Source: Haloprofundus salilacus (lineage in GTDB: Archaea; Halobacteriota; Halobacteria; Halobacteriales; Haloferacaceae). Taken from it: a stretch of DNA of 64,000 nucleotides. The notes beneath the pieces are model-generated. The model had not been told where the DNA came from. It made no database searches and worked only from the letters and a program-made list of their open reading frames with translations. A program made the translations under genes and the position numbers. Shown piece by piece: positions 26,462 to 34,817 of this stretch. Every line of letters begins with the position of its first letter. Within the stretch, counting starts at the first letter, position 1. The stretch is from NCBI RefSeq assembly GCF_020150815.1, contig NZ_CP083723.1, forward strand, positions 2,232,001 to 2,296,000, in the 5' to 3' direction.

Positions 26462-27465
26462 TCGCTCCCGACCGGAAACGGGTTGGTATCGGCGTACTCG
26501 CGGACGTACACGTCGACCAGCGCCTTCAGCACGCCGAGGACGATCGGACCGAAGAAGATTCCCATGAAGCCGAGCGCCGCGATGCCGCCGAAGATACCGA
26601 TGACGAACAGTCCGGGGTTGAGGTGCGCCTCCCGCCCGCCGATGACAGGGCGGAGATAGTTGTCCGAGAGACTGACGACGACGGCGCCGTAGACGAACAG
26701 GAACGCCGCTGAGACGTACTGACCGGTGAACGCCAGATACACCGACGCCGGGAGCCAGACGATGGACGCACCGACGAGCGGCAACAGCGACAGCAGAATC
26801 GTCAAGACGGTCCAGAACACGGGGCTCGGGAAACCGACGACGACGAATCCGATTCCGGTGAGGAGACCCTGGACGAGGGCGACGAGAACGTTGCCGACCA
26901 GCACAGCCCACATGAGTCGGTCGATGCGGGCGTGGAGTTCATCCTGTATCGGCGGCGGCAGCGGGACCGCCTCTCGAATCCACGCGATGAGAGCCGTCCC
27001 GTCGGTCAGCAGGTAGTAGAGCAAAAACAGGAGGACAGTGACACCGATGACCGCGCTCGAGAGTCCGCCGAAGACGTCGACGACGCTGCCGACGAGCGTC
27101 GACCCGCTCCCCTGCGCAGAGCCGAACAGCGCCTCGACGGAGACGTTCATCCGGGTGAACTCCTCGAACGGCGTCGACCCCGTCAGCAGGTCGCGAACGG
27201 CGTCGACGACCGAGCGCGCCTCCTGGAGGACGACTTGCACGACGAGGGCGATGGGGAGGAGGACGGCCAACGTCGAGACGACGATGAGGGCAGCGGCGGC
27301 GGCGCGGGCTCCGACTCGGGGTTCGAGTCGGCGGTGAAGCGGCTTCAGCACGTAGGCGAGAAGCACCGCGGCGAGGACGTACTGGAGAAACGGGAACAAC
27401 ATCAGTACGGAGAGTACGCCGACTGCTCCTATTGCGAACAGGAGAAACGCGCGGTCGCGATCCAT
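26458..27465 (-). CDS. AI-2E family transporter
   Basis: A 335-residue membrane protein with about eight helices: an N-terminal double helix, AYVLKPLHRRLEPRVG, the FLLYYLLTDG segment, and the C-terminal DNYLRPVIGGREAHLNPGLFVIGIFGG-IAALGFMGIFFGP signature. ATG at 27465. Paralogue of 8572-9795, which has a longer tail. The substrate is unknown. Confidence 0.9.
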   Translation of the reverse strand: MDRDRAFLLFAIGAVGVLSVLMLFPFLQYVLAAVLLAYVLKPLHRRLEPRVGARAAAAALIVVSTLAVLLPIALVVQVVLQEARSVVDAVRDLLTGSTPFEEFTRMNVSVEALFGSAQGSGSTLVGSVVDVFGGLSSAVIGVTVLLFLLYYLLTDGTALIAWIREAVPLPPPIQDELHARIDRLMWAVLVGNVLVALVQGLLTGIGFVVVGFPSPVFWTVLTILLSLLPLVGASIVWLPASVYLAFTGQYVSAAFLFVYGAVVVSLSDNYLRPVIGGREAHLNPGLFVIGIFGGIAALGFMGIFFGPIVLGVLKALVDVYVREYADTNPFPVGSD

Positions 27466-27582
27466 ACTCGTACAACGAGTGACAAGTGGATAAATCGGCT
27501 GGGCTGAACGTCTCGGTTCGGCGAGTCAGGCGGGCAGTCGGCGCGGACGGCGGCGACGCGTCGCGTTCGAAAACCGGTGACG

Positions 27583-28062
27583 CTACTCGGCGAGTTCGTC
27601 CGTCCATGCATCCTCCGGCGACGACTCGCTCTCCTCGCCGCTTCGCAACAGCCGGCGCAGTTTCCGTTCGAACTCCTCGTCGGTCACTTTGCCGTCGGCG
27701 TACCGCATCTGTAACACGCTTACCGGGTCCGGGTCGCGAGAGCGGTCGACTGGCGCTCCGTCGGGGCGGCGGTCGAGAGCGGGTTTGCGGCCGACAGTCT
27801 CGCACGCCAGCGAGTACGTCGCCGCGAGTCCGACGACGCCGAACAGTAGAAACCCCCACGCCGAGACGATTCCGTCCGGGATGGCGAGGAGAAACGCCAA
27901 CGAGTCGAGCGTCCGTTCGAGAAATCCTTCGCGGAGCAGTCCGCCGAGCAGGTACGAGACACCCGAGAGAACTAACTCGACACTCAGCGTGAGCGCGAGG
28001 AGAGCGACGATAACCTGCGACGTCGACTGCGGGAGCCTTCGCCTGCCGACTGACCTTCGCAT
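27583..28062 (-). CDS. SHOCT domain membrane protein
   Basis: A 159-residue protein with two N-terminal hydrophobic segments (residues about 17-40 and 55-85). A soluble linker leads to a SHOCT motif, LQMRYADGKVTDEEFERKLRRLL, near residue 120. SHOCT modules are short helical oligomerisation or nucleic-acid-binding domains. The protein at 33907-34368 has the same design, so the window carries two. ATG at 28062. Confidence 0.8.
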   Translation of the reverse strand: MRRSVGRRRLPQSTSQVIVALLALTLSVELVLSGVSYLLGGLLREGFLERTLDSLAFLLAIPDGIVSAWGFLLFGVVGLAATYSLACETVGRKPALDRRPDGAPVDRSRDPDPVSVLQMRYADGKVTDEEFERKLRRLLRSGEESESSPEDAWTDELAE

Positions 28063-28183
28063 ACGCTCCGTTTCAAGGGAAGATGGTATGTATGTTTTCG
28101 TACCCGTCCGAAATGAAGGGGTGTTTCGGGCGACGAGAGATACGGAACTCTCTCGCGCCGCTCTGAGTTTGGTTTCTGAAAAG

Positions 28184-28268
28184 CGCCGAGGGAGAGATTT
28201 GAACTCTCGAGTCCGAATGGACAGTAGATTTCGAATCTACCGCCTTGGCCAGGCTAGGCTACCTCGGC
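28184..28268 (-). tRNA. tRNA-Ser (anticodon CGA)
   Basis: An 85-nt class II tRNA. The acceptor stem is GCCGAGG paired with CCTCGGC, followed by discriminator G; CCA is not encoded. The anticodon arm is GTAGA-TTCGAAA-TCTAC, giving anticodon CGA, which reads UCG codons. A long variable arm (TGTCCATTCGGACTC region) and T arm GAGAGTTCAAATCTCTC complete a serine tRNA. A T-run (CTTTTC) follows the 3' end, consistent with termination. A TATA-like TTAAAC lies 27-32 bp upstream (28295-28300). Confidence 0.95.
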
Positions 28269-28294
28269 TTACGTCTCCACTATCGCCCGCCCTC

Positions 28295-28300
28295 GTTTAA
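28295..28300 (-). promoter_or_regulatory. TATA-like box of tRNA-Ser
   Basis: On the minus strand the sequence TTAAAC sits 27-32 bp upstream of the mature tRNA 5' end, within an otherwise GC-rich spacer. The position fits a transcription start close to the tRNA 5' end. Confidence 0.4.
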
Positions 28301-28394
28301 TCGGTTTCGATTTCTCCGAGACGACTCACCGCTGTCGGTGACACTCTGGATTGGCCAATGGGTCTAAGTTCACCGAGAACGCCTGTCCGAATAC

Positions 28395-29357
28395 ATGGAT
28401 ATCTCCGAAGCAAGCGCCGCCTGTGACCAGGTCCTCGACACGGTGAAGGGCGCGGTCATCGCAGACGACGAGTTCTTCGAGCGCATCATGCTCGGCGTCC
28501 TCGCCCGCGGTCACGTCCTCCTCGAAGACGTTCCCGGCACCGGAAAGACGCTCACCGCCCGCAGCATCGCGCAGGCGCTCGGACTCAGTTTCTCCCGCGT
28601 GCAGTTCACGCCCGACCTACTGCCCTCCGACGTTACCGGCACGAACATCTTCAACGAACAGGACCGCAGTTTCGAGTTCTCCGAAGGCCCCATCTTCGCG
28701 AACATCGTCCTCGCCGACGAGATCAACCGCGCGCCGCCGAAGACGCAGGCCGCCCTCCTCGAAGCGATGGAAGAGGGACAGGTGACCGTCGACGGCGAGA
28801 CCCACCAGTTGCCGAAACCGTTCTTCGTCATCGCGACGCAGAACCCCGTCGAACAGGAGGGGACGTTCCCGCTGCCGGAGGCGCAGGTCGACCGCTTCTC
28901 GGTGAAGACGGCCATCGGCTACCCCAAACTCGACGGCGAAGTTGAACTGCTGCGCCGCCGCGCCGGACGCGACACGCGCAGTCCGTCCGTCGAGACAGTG
29001 CTCTCGCAGGACGAGGTGCTGGCGATGCGCGCGACGCCCGAGCGTGTCCGCGTCCACGACGACCTGCTGCAGTACATGGCCGAACTGACGCAAGCGACGC
29101 GCAGCGACCGCCGCGTCGCCGTCGGCGTCTCCCCGCGCGGAACCCAGCGGATGTTCGAAGCCGCCCGCGCGCGCGCCGTCTACGCGGGCCGCGAGTTCGT
29201 CACGCCCGACGACGTGAAACGCGTCAGCCACCCCGTACTCGCCCACCGCCTCGTGCTCACGCCGGACGCGAAAGTCTCCGACGTGGACAAAGGCGACGTG
29301 GTCGACGACGTGCTCAACTCCGTGGACGTACCGACCGTCGACTTCGAGAGGCGGTAG
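28395..29357 (+). CDS. MoxR family AAA+ ATPase
   Basis: A 320-residue AAA+ protein. Walker A LLEDVPGTGKTLTARS (near residue 42), Walker B IVLADEINRAPPKTQAALLEAMEEGQVTVDG, sensor 1 FFVIATQNPVEQEGTFPLPEAQVDRF and the MoxR-type lid. MoxR ATPases act as chaperones for metal insertion or complex assembly, typically with DUF58 (VWA-like) partners. Here the partners (DUF58 and others) are convergent on the opposite strand, 33 bp away from its stop. The start is ATG 28395. Confidence 0.93.
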   Translation: MDISEASAACDQVLDTVKGAVIADDEFFERIMLGVLARGHVLLEDVPGTGKTLTARSIAQALGLSFSRVQFTPDLLPSDVTGTNIFNEQDRSFEFSEGPIFANIVLADEINRAPPKTQAALLEAMEEGQVTVDGETHQLPKPFFVIATQNPVEQEGTFPLPEAQVDRFSVKTAIGYPKLDGEVELLRRRAGRDTRSPSVETVLSQDEVLAMRATPERVRVHDDLLQYMAELTQATRSDRRVAVGVSPRGTQRMFEAARARAVYAGREFVTPDDVKRVSHPVLAHRLVLTPDAKVSDVDKGDVVDDVLNSVDVPTVDFERR

Positions 29358-29390
29358 CGCCCACCGTCGGTCCGATTCGGTTCTTCGTTC

Positions 29391-29888
29391 TCACTCGCGG
29401 AGCGCCGCCACGAGCGCGACGACGCCCAACAGCAGGAACACGAGCGCGGTCACCGGCTGCCCGCCGCCGGCGGCTCGGTACGCGCCGTAGCCGAAGACGG
29501 TGGCGACGGTACCGACCACGAGCGTCGACGCCGCGTGGACGAGTTCGGCGCGGGTCGTGTCCGTCTCTCGACCCAGTTGCTCGCCGATTCCGATTCCGTT
29601 CTCGCCGACGTCCCACGCGAACACCGCCGCCAGCAGGCCGACGAGCAGCAGTTCGGGACCCGACCCCGCGATGCCGCCGAAGACGACGGCGGCGAACAGC
29701 GCGAGGCCGCCGGCGGTCACCACCCGCCGCGCGCCGACCAGCAGTCCTCCGGCGAGGACGACGACACCGGCGGCGGCGGCTGTCAGCGCCGTGGTCGAAC
29801 TCAGCGCCGCCGCCACGAGACAGACACTGGCGCCGACAATCGACAGCGAGACGCTCAGAAGCGCCGGCTTCCGCGTGATTTCGCTCAC
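29391..29888 (-). CDS. Small polytopic membrane protein (DUF7519-like) of the MoxR/DUF58 cluster
   Basis: A 165-residue protein that is almost entirely hydrophobic, with about five transmembrane helices. I chose GTG 29888 (SEITRKPALLSV) because it overlaps the DUF58 stop by four bases (GTGA); a GTG at 29897 is the alternative. It is the last gene of a four-gene operon DUF4129, DUF7269, DUF58 and this one, all joined by GTGA overlaps. Its role is unknown; it likely stays in the membrane with the DUF58 protein. Confidence 0.8.
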   Translation of the reverse strand: MSEITRKPALLSVSLSIVGASVCLVAAALSSTTALTAAAAGVVVLAGGLLVGARRVVTAGGLALFAAVVFGGIAGSGPELLLVGLLAAVFAWDVGENGIGIGEQLGRETDTTRAELVHAASTLVVGTVATVFGYGAYRAAGGGQPVTALVFLLLGVVALVAALRE

Positions 29889-31159
29889 GACGACCACCGT
29901 TCCCGCGCGCGGGCGAGTTCGGTCGCCAGCGACTCGTCTCCCCAGTCGATGACGCGGATGCCGGCGCGCCGGAGCCGACTCATCCGGTTCCGGCGCTCGA
30001 CGCGCGCGAGGCGGCGACCCGGCGTCTGGTCGGCCGTCGGGTCGGGGCTGACGACGGTGACGAGGTGGCCGTAGGCGTCGAGTCGCCGCGCTGCGGTGAC
30101 GACGTAGTCGTCGACGAGCGGCGAGAACAGAATCACCTGCGCGTCCGACGGGAGGCGACGCTGGAGCCGACGGAGGCGAATCGAGGGGAAGAATGCACTG
30201 TCCTCGGACGGCGTCGGCGCGAGCGACGGGTGCGTCGCCAGCAGTCGACGCCCGCGCGCTCGATGGTCTTCGCCCGTCCCTGGCGGCAACCAGAGTTCCT
30301 CGGCGGCGAACGTCGCTAACCCCACGCGGTCACCCCCGTCGAGCAGCGCGACGAACGTCTCGCCGGCAGCCTCCGCCGACCGCTCGACGGCGTTCGGCGC
30401 GTCCTCCTCCGGCGCGAGATACGCCTGCTCGCGGGCGTCGACGAGCAGTACGACGGTCGCCGCGCGCTCCTCGCGGAACTCCGTCGTCGCGAGTTCGCCG
30501 GTCCGCGCGAGTCGATTCCAGTCGACGCGCTTGAGCGGGTCACCGCGGCGGTACTCGCGCGTCGAGGTGAACTCCAGTCCCGCGCCCGCCACGTCCGTCG
30601 TGACGCGTCCGGCGTACTGCGTCGTCAGGCCGCGAAGCGGGAGGTTTTCGGTCGCCGATAGCGTCGGCTCGCAGCGAAGCACCGTCTTCGCGTTCGTCTC
30701 CGTCGAACGCTCGTTGCTCCCGCTCGCGTTGCGGACGATGAGCCGCATCGGCTCCCACTCGTGTTCGCCGCGCACCGCGCGAACGGCGTAGGAGAAGCGT
30801 GCCCGCTTCCCCGGCCTGAGCGCGGTTCCGAGTCGGGCGGTTCCCTCGGTCACCTCCAGGGCGGGCGGGACGCCGTCGACGACGCGGAGGTCCAACAGCG
30901 CCGACTCGCCGGTGTTGCGGACGGTGACGCTGACGCGGACCTCGTCGTCGGGGTCGGGCGTCGCGTCGTCGAGTTCGCGCTCCACCGCCACCGACGGCTC
31001 GGGGACGTCACCGCCGTAGGCGTAGGCGGCGTAGGCGATGCCCACCACGCCGGCGAGCAACAGCGCCGGCTGTCGGGGTGAGACGAGAATCGCCAGGCTA
31101 CCGGCCAGGAGCGCGAACGCTTCGACGCCCGTCCAGCGGTTCGTCTCGAAGGCGCTCAC
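29885..31159 (-). CDS. DUF58 domain protein
   Basis: A 424-residue protein. Two N-terminal hydrophobic segments (GVEAFALLAGSLAILV and ALLLAGVVGIAYAAYAYG) are followed by a beta-sandwich part (VRVSVTVRNTGESALLDLRV). Then comes the DUF58 signature TSTREYRRGDPLKRVDWNRLARTGELATTEF and a VWA-like section with VVLLVDAREQAYL. DUF58 proteins are partners of MoxR ATPases. The reading frame is open far upstream, but the GTGA overlap with the previous gene fixes the GTG at 31159. Confidence 0.92.
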   Translation of the reverse strand: MSAFETNRWTGVEAFALLAGSLAILVSPRQPALLLAGVVGIAYAAYAYGGDVPEPSVAVERELDDATPDPDDEVRVSVTVRNTGESALLDLRVVDGVPPALEVTEGTARLGTALRPGKRARFSYAVRAVRGEHEWEPMRLIVRNASGSNERSTETNAKTVLRCEPTLSATENLPLRGLTTQYAGRVTTDVAGAGLEFTSTREYRRGDPLKRVDWNRLARTGELATTEFREERAATVVLLVDAREQAYLAPEEDAPNAVERSAEAAGETFVALLDGGDRVGLATFAAEELWLPPGTGEDHRARGRRLLATHPSLAPTPSEDSAFFPSIRLRRLQRRLPSDAQVILFSPLVDDYVVTAARRLDAYGHLVTVVSPDPTADQTPGRRLARVERRNRMSRLRRAGIRVIDWGDESLATELARARERWSS

Positions 31160-31707
31160 CGTCTCCCCTCCTGAATCGCCACGAGCTCGTCGACGACGCG
31201 GCGGGCGCTCCGCGCGAACGGCGACTCGGTGCGGAACATCGCCCGGAGTCGGGAGGCGAGCGACGGACGGGGCGGCGACTCCTGCAGCGCGGCGGCCGCG
31301 ACCGGGTCGTCGGTCCACGTCCCGGCGTCGAGCCGCGCCTCCGCCTCCTCGAGCGTCAGTCCACCGTAACCCGTCAGCGTCTCCAGCGCCGCCTCGCGGA
31401 GGCGTTCTCGGACTCGCTCTTGTTTCTGTGCGCGTCCCAGCGAGCGCCCGCTCGCGGAGTCGATGTCGATGTCGTCGCCCGGCGTCGGCACGTGGTATCG
31501 GAGCTCCGGGTCGTCGGTCTTCGTCGCGTGAAACGGCGTCTTGCGGCGCTTCAGACCGTACCGGACGCCCTGGACGAGCGCGAGCGCGCCGACGAGCGTC
31601 ACGACGAGGTAGTCGAGGTCGAACAGTCCGGCGAGACCCCGGTCGGCGACGACGGCGAACCCGAACACCGTCGCGAGAAGACCGACGAACGCGGTGACGG
31701 TCCTCAC
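31156..31707 (-). CDS. Membrane-anchored helical protein (DUF7269-like)
   Basis: A 183-residue protein from GTG 31707. Two N-terminal transmembrane helices (residues 3-22 and 32-50) are followed by a soluble part: DPELRYHVPTPGDDIDID, a helical RAQKQERVRERLREAALETL, then GLTLEEAEARLDAGTWTDDPVAAAAL. The layout matches haloarchaeal proteins always found between DUF4129 and DUF58. The helical half likely binds partner proteins. It overlaps both neighbours by four bases (GTGA). Confidence 0.82.
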   Translation of the reverse strand: MRTVTAFVGLLATVFGFAVVADRGLAGLFDLDYLVVTLVGALALVQGVRYGLKRRKTPFHATKTDDPELRYHVPTPGDDIDIDSASGRSLGRAQKQERVRERLREAALETLTGYGGLTLEEAEARLDAGTWTDDPVAAAALQESPPRPSLASRLRAMFRTESPFARSARRVVDELVAIQEGRR

Positions 31708-32675
31708 CGTCGCTCACCACCGTCGGTGCCTTCGCTACCTTCGCCGTAGGCCGACTCGATACGCCGAAGCGCGGCCACCGCACGCTGCTCGCGCTCGGCG
31801 GTCACCTCACCGTCGCCGTACCGAACGTGTTCGAAGATGTCGGTGAGTTCGCGCACGTCCTCGCGGGCCATCCCGGCGTCCTTGGCGGCGGCGGCGAACT
31901 CCGACGGCGTGCTCGTCCGTGGGTTGTCGACGTCGAGCAGGCCGGTCATCTCGACCCACGCTCGGTACACCTCGTTGTCGGTGTCGGCGTTAGCTTCGAT
32001 TCTGTCGGCGGCGCGCCCGGCGGCCTCCCCGAGGGCGGCCACGTCGGGTATCGGGTCGGCGTCGTCTTCGACGGTGTCGCCGCCGAGGGCGTCGTCGTCG
32101 CCAGTGGAGACGAAAAGCAGGAGCAGCGCCCCCACGAGGACGACACCGAGAACCGCGAGCAGCACTATCGTCGGCGTCGTGACGGTCTGCCCGGTGCCAG
32201 TGAGTCCCGACGATCCGGCCGACCCCGGGAAAATCGAACTGTTGTTCGTCATCTCTCCGCCGCCGAGACCGAACGACGACTCTGCTGTGACACAGGACGT
32301 GAGCAACACGTAGAATATCAAGACGAGACTCCCGAAGGAGACCGTGAACGCGAGGCCGAGGAGGTACGACCCCGTCCGGTACCGGGCGACAGCGTTCATG
32401 ATGAGGAACGCACCGACGATGGCGGGGGCGACCCACCACTGCGTCAGCCACGGAACGCAGAAACTCAGCAAGGGGGCCGCCGACCCATCCTCGCCGCCCA
32501 GCGGGGCGGTTTCGCCCTCCTGTCCGCCTCCGACGGCACCGCTGTCAGACGGGCCGAGGCCGAGACTGCCGCCGTCCTCGGTGACGACGGCGGAGTCGAG
32601 CGTCGCGGCGGCGAGGGCGAGCGCGCAGACGGCGAGGGCGGCAAGACCAATCCGGAGGGCTGTCTCTCTCTGCAC
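31704..32675 (-). CDS. DUF4129 domain membrane protein
   Basis: A 323-residue protein from GTG 32675. The N-terminal half has four transmembrane helices with short loops, one carrying the pair of cysteines SFCVPWL and LTSCVT. The C-terminal DUF4129 domain reads EVYRAWVEMTGLLDVDNPRTSTPSEFAAAAKDAGM, then LTDIFEHVRYGDGEVTAE, typical of transglutaminase-associated DUF4129. It is the first gene in the four-gene operon; the MoxR ATPase is convergent with it. The complex is of unknown function, though similar sets are linked to surface or spore/peptidase assembly. Confidence 0.88.
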   Translation of the reverse strand: MQRETALRIGLAALAVCALALAAATLDSAVVTEDGGSLGLGPSDSGAVGGGQEGETAPLGGEDGSAAPLLSFCVPWLTQWWVAPAIVGAFLIMNAVARYRTGSYLLGLAFTVSFGSLVLIFYVLLTSCVTAESSFGLGGGEMTNNSSIFPGSAGSSGLTGTGQTVTTPTIVLLAVLGVVLVGALLLLFVSTGDDDALGGDTVEDDADPIPDVAALGEAAGRAADRIEANADTDNEVYRAWVEMTGLLDVDNPRTSTPSEFAAAAKDAGMAREDVRELTDIFEHVRYGDGEVTAEREQRAVAALRRIESAYGEGSEGTDGGERR

Positions 32676-32763
32676 GTCACGTGATAGCGTGGCAACGCCG
32701 TATAGTGGTTTCGACGCCGACTAATCAACTATATATCACTAAAATCGGGGCGACGAGACGGAC

Positions 32764-33768
32764 TCAGTCGGACGTGGTGGGTTCCAGCGCGCGCTCGTCG
32801 AGCAGGGGGAACGAGTCGAAGTAACCGTCGTCGACGCTCTCGGTGACTGCACCGTCGCGCGCGCCGTCGGTGACGGCGTAGCGGTACGCCTCCGTCCGGG
32901 CGTCGTCGTCGCCCAGCGGAACCATCGAGACGGTGGTCCCCTCGGGCGTCACCCGGACGAGGAGGTAGCCCTGCGGGAACGAACAGGCGGCGGGCGTCGT
33001 CACCTGCGTCACGCCGTCGGAGGAGTTCACCGAACCGCCGTCGTTCTCGCGGCCCGCGGAGACGCCGGCGACACGGGCGATCGTCGGCCAGTGGATGTGC
33101 CCCGAGAACACCAATTCGACGCCGGCGGCGTCGAGCGCCTCGGTCACGGCGTCGGCGTTTCGAAGTTGGTAGTGGTCCGTCCGAGGGAACCGCTCGACGA
33201 GGTCGCCGACGTGCGTCGTCGGGTGATGGAAGACGGCGACGGTCGGCGTCTCGGGGTCGACGGCGTCAGCCAGCCAGTCGAGCTGGGCCTCGGAGATGCG
33301 CCCCGCGTGGCCGCCGCGGAGCGTCCCGTCGATGTCAGAGGCGCTGTTGAGGGCGACGATGTCGATGCTGCCCAGACGGGTTCGATACGGGAGTTCCTCG
33401 GGGCAGTGCGCGGCGACGAACGCCGACAGCGGCGGCGTCTCGTGAGCATCGAACGCCTTCGGCACGTCGTGGTTACCCGGAACGGCGAGATACGGGGCGT
33501 CGAGACCGGAGAGGATCTCGGCGACGCGGTCGAACTCCGCAGGCGTGCCGTCCTTCGTCAGGTCGCCCGCGAAGACGAGGCCGTCGACGCCTCGGCGGTT
33601 CACGTCGTCGACGGCCGCTTCTAGGTGGGACTCGGTCCGGTGGAACACTTTCCACGTCCCCTCGGCGTCGGCGGTGACGTGGGCGTCGGAGACGACGGCG
33701 AACGTCGTTTCGGGGGCGGTCGGTCGATCGAGGTGGGCAAGTTCGATTTCGCGGGTGGGACCTGGCAT
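32764..33768 (-). CDS. Calcineurin-type metallophosphoesterase
   Basis: A 334-residue protein. All metal-ligand blocks are visible in order: VVSDAHVTADAEGT (D-x-H), GLVFAGDLTKDGT, LAVPGNHDVPKAF, AVFHHPTTHVGD and LVFSGHIHWPTIA. It is of the class-III cyclic-nucleotide phosphodiesterase-like type. The substrate is unknown (nucleotides or phosphoesters). It has ATG at 33768. The next upstream gene is SHOCT protein 33907 and both use the same strand. Confidence 0.9.
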   Translation of the reverse strand: MPGPTREIELAHLDRPTAPETTFAVVSDAHVTADAEGTWKVFHRTESHLEAAVDDVNRRGVDGLVFAGDLTKDGTPAEFDRVAEILSGLDAPYLAVPGNHDVPKAFDAHETPPLSAFVAAHCPEELPYRTRLGSIDIVALNSASDIDGTLRGGHAGRISEAQLDWLADAVDPETPTVAVFHHPTTHVGDLVERFPRTDHYQLRNADAVTEALDAAGVELVFSGHIHWPTIARVAGVSAGRENDGGSVNSSDGVTQVTTPAACSFPQGYLLVRVTPEGTTVSMVPLGDDDARTEAYRYAVTDGARDGAVTESVDDGYFDSFPLLDERALEPTTSD

Positions 33769-33906
33769 CGGTGTTCGGCGGGGCTAGTTCGTCGGGCCGG
33801 GTAAACATATCGGCCACGTTATAACTTTGACAATATAGCGCACACGTGCTTTACGGAGGTCGGCGAGCGGAGAACGAGCGACATCGTCGACGCCGGCCGA
33901 CGCAAC

Positions 33907-34368
33907 CTATCGGTTATCCGTCCGCTCCGTCTCGCGTTCGACTTCGGGTGCGGACTCGCGGCGGTGGAGTTCGGCGCGCGCGTCGTTCGCCGTTTCGGTG
34001 CTCAAGAGGCGCTCCAACCGCCGTTCGAACTCCTCCTCGTCGAGTTCGCCGCTGGCGTACCGATCGCGGAGCGTGGCCAGCGCACGGTCGGTCTCGCTCG
34101 TCCCGGCCGTCGACGGACGCGCCGTCGCCGATCGGTCGGCGGTGTCGTGACGGCGTTCGTACCAGCGAACCAGTCCGATGGCCGCCGGAAGGAGACCGGC
34201 GAACCCGACCGGAAACGCGACCCAGAACCACCGGTAGTCCATCACGAGGAGACCGAAGGCGACGAGGAAGACGAGCGCGATGACGACGCCCGCGACGATC
34301 TGCTCTAACGGCGAGTCGCCGTCTCCGTCGTCTCCCTCGTTCGGACGGTTCCAGTCTCGGTCGCTCAT
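33907..34368 (-). CDS. SHOCT domain membrane protein
   Basis: A 153-residue protein with an acidic N-terminus, two hydrophobic segments (residues 23-43 and 48-67) and a C-terminal SHOCT motif, LRDRYASGELDEEEFERRLERLL. The C-terminal 30 residues are polar. It parallels the protein at 27583-28062 in design. ATG at 34368. Confidence 0.82.
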   Translation of the reverse strand: MSDRDWNRPNEGDDGDGDSPLEQIVAGVVIALVFLVAFGLLVMDYRWFWVAFPVGFAGLLPAAIGLVRWYERRHDTADRSATARPSTAGTSETDRALATLRDRYASGELDEEEFERRLERLLSTETANDARAELHRRESAPEVERETERTDNR

Positions 34369-34446
34369 TGGGTGAAGACAGTTGCGCGGGCGGCATAACA
34401 GTTCGCCGTCGTTCGATGCGCCGAGAGCGAGAAATCCGACAACGGA

Positions 34447-34635
34447 CTACTGGTTCTCCGCCGGAGCGGCCACGAGGAACGTCCGTACCCCTCTGCGTTC
34501 GAGGTACAGTTCGAGGCCGGGTTCGCACTGCTCGTCGACGTACGCTGTAATCTCCGCGGCCGGGAGGTCGGTGACGTCGATGCACTTCCACTTCCGCGAC
34601 TGCGTCGTTCGTCGGCGTTCTATCGTCGCGCTCAT
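34447..34635 (-). CDS. Small conserved-looking protein of unknown function
   Basis: A 62-residue protein from ATG 34635. It has one cysteine-rich stretch (KWKCIDVTDLPAAEITAYVDEQCEPGLELYLERRGVRTFLV), which looks like a compact alpha/beta fold. No known motif. Codon usage is GC3-rich, which supports coding. I do not recognise it. Confidence 0.55.
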   Translation of the reverse strand: MSATIERRRTTQSRKWKCIDVTDLPAAEITAYVDEQCEPGLELYLERRGVRTFLVAAPAENQ

Positions 34636-34817
34636 GCCAGTACGTTCGTCTGAATTGACTTGTAAGCGAGCCTAGTGGAGTGAAAGTGAAAGTAAGGGAC
34701 TGAGTCGCTGTGATTTCCGTGCGCCGACTCCGGCGACTCCGGAACGACGAACTCTCACACTGTCAGTAAACGATTCCGTCTCGTTCGACCGACTACACTG
34801 GAGAGGCGGATTGCAGT

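Noticed and set aside
34447-34635. Assigning the 62-residue protein to a toxin or zinc-finger family
   Set aside because: Its two cysteines are too far apart for a knuckle and no toxin motif is present; left as unknown.
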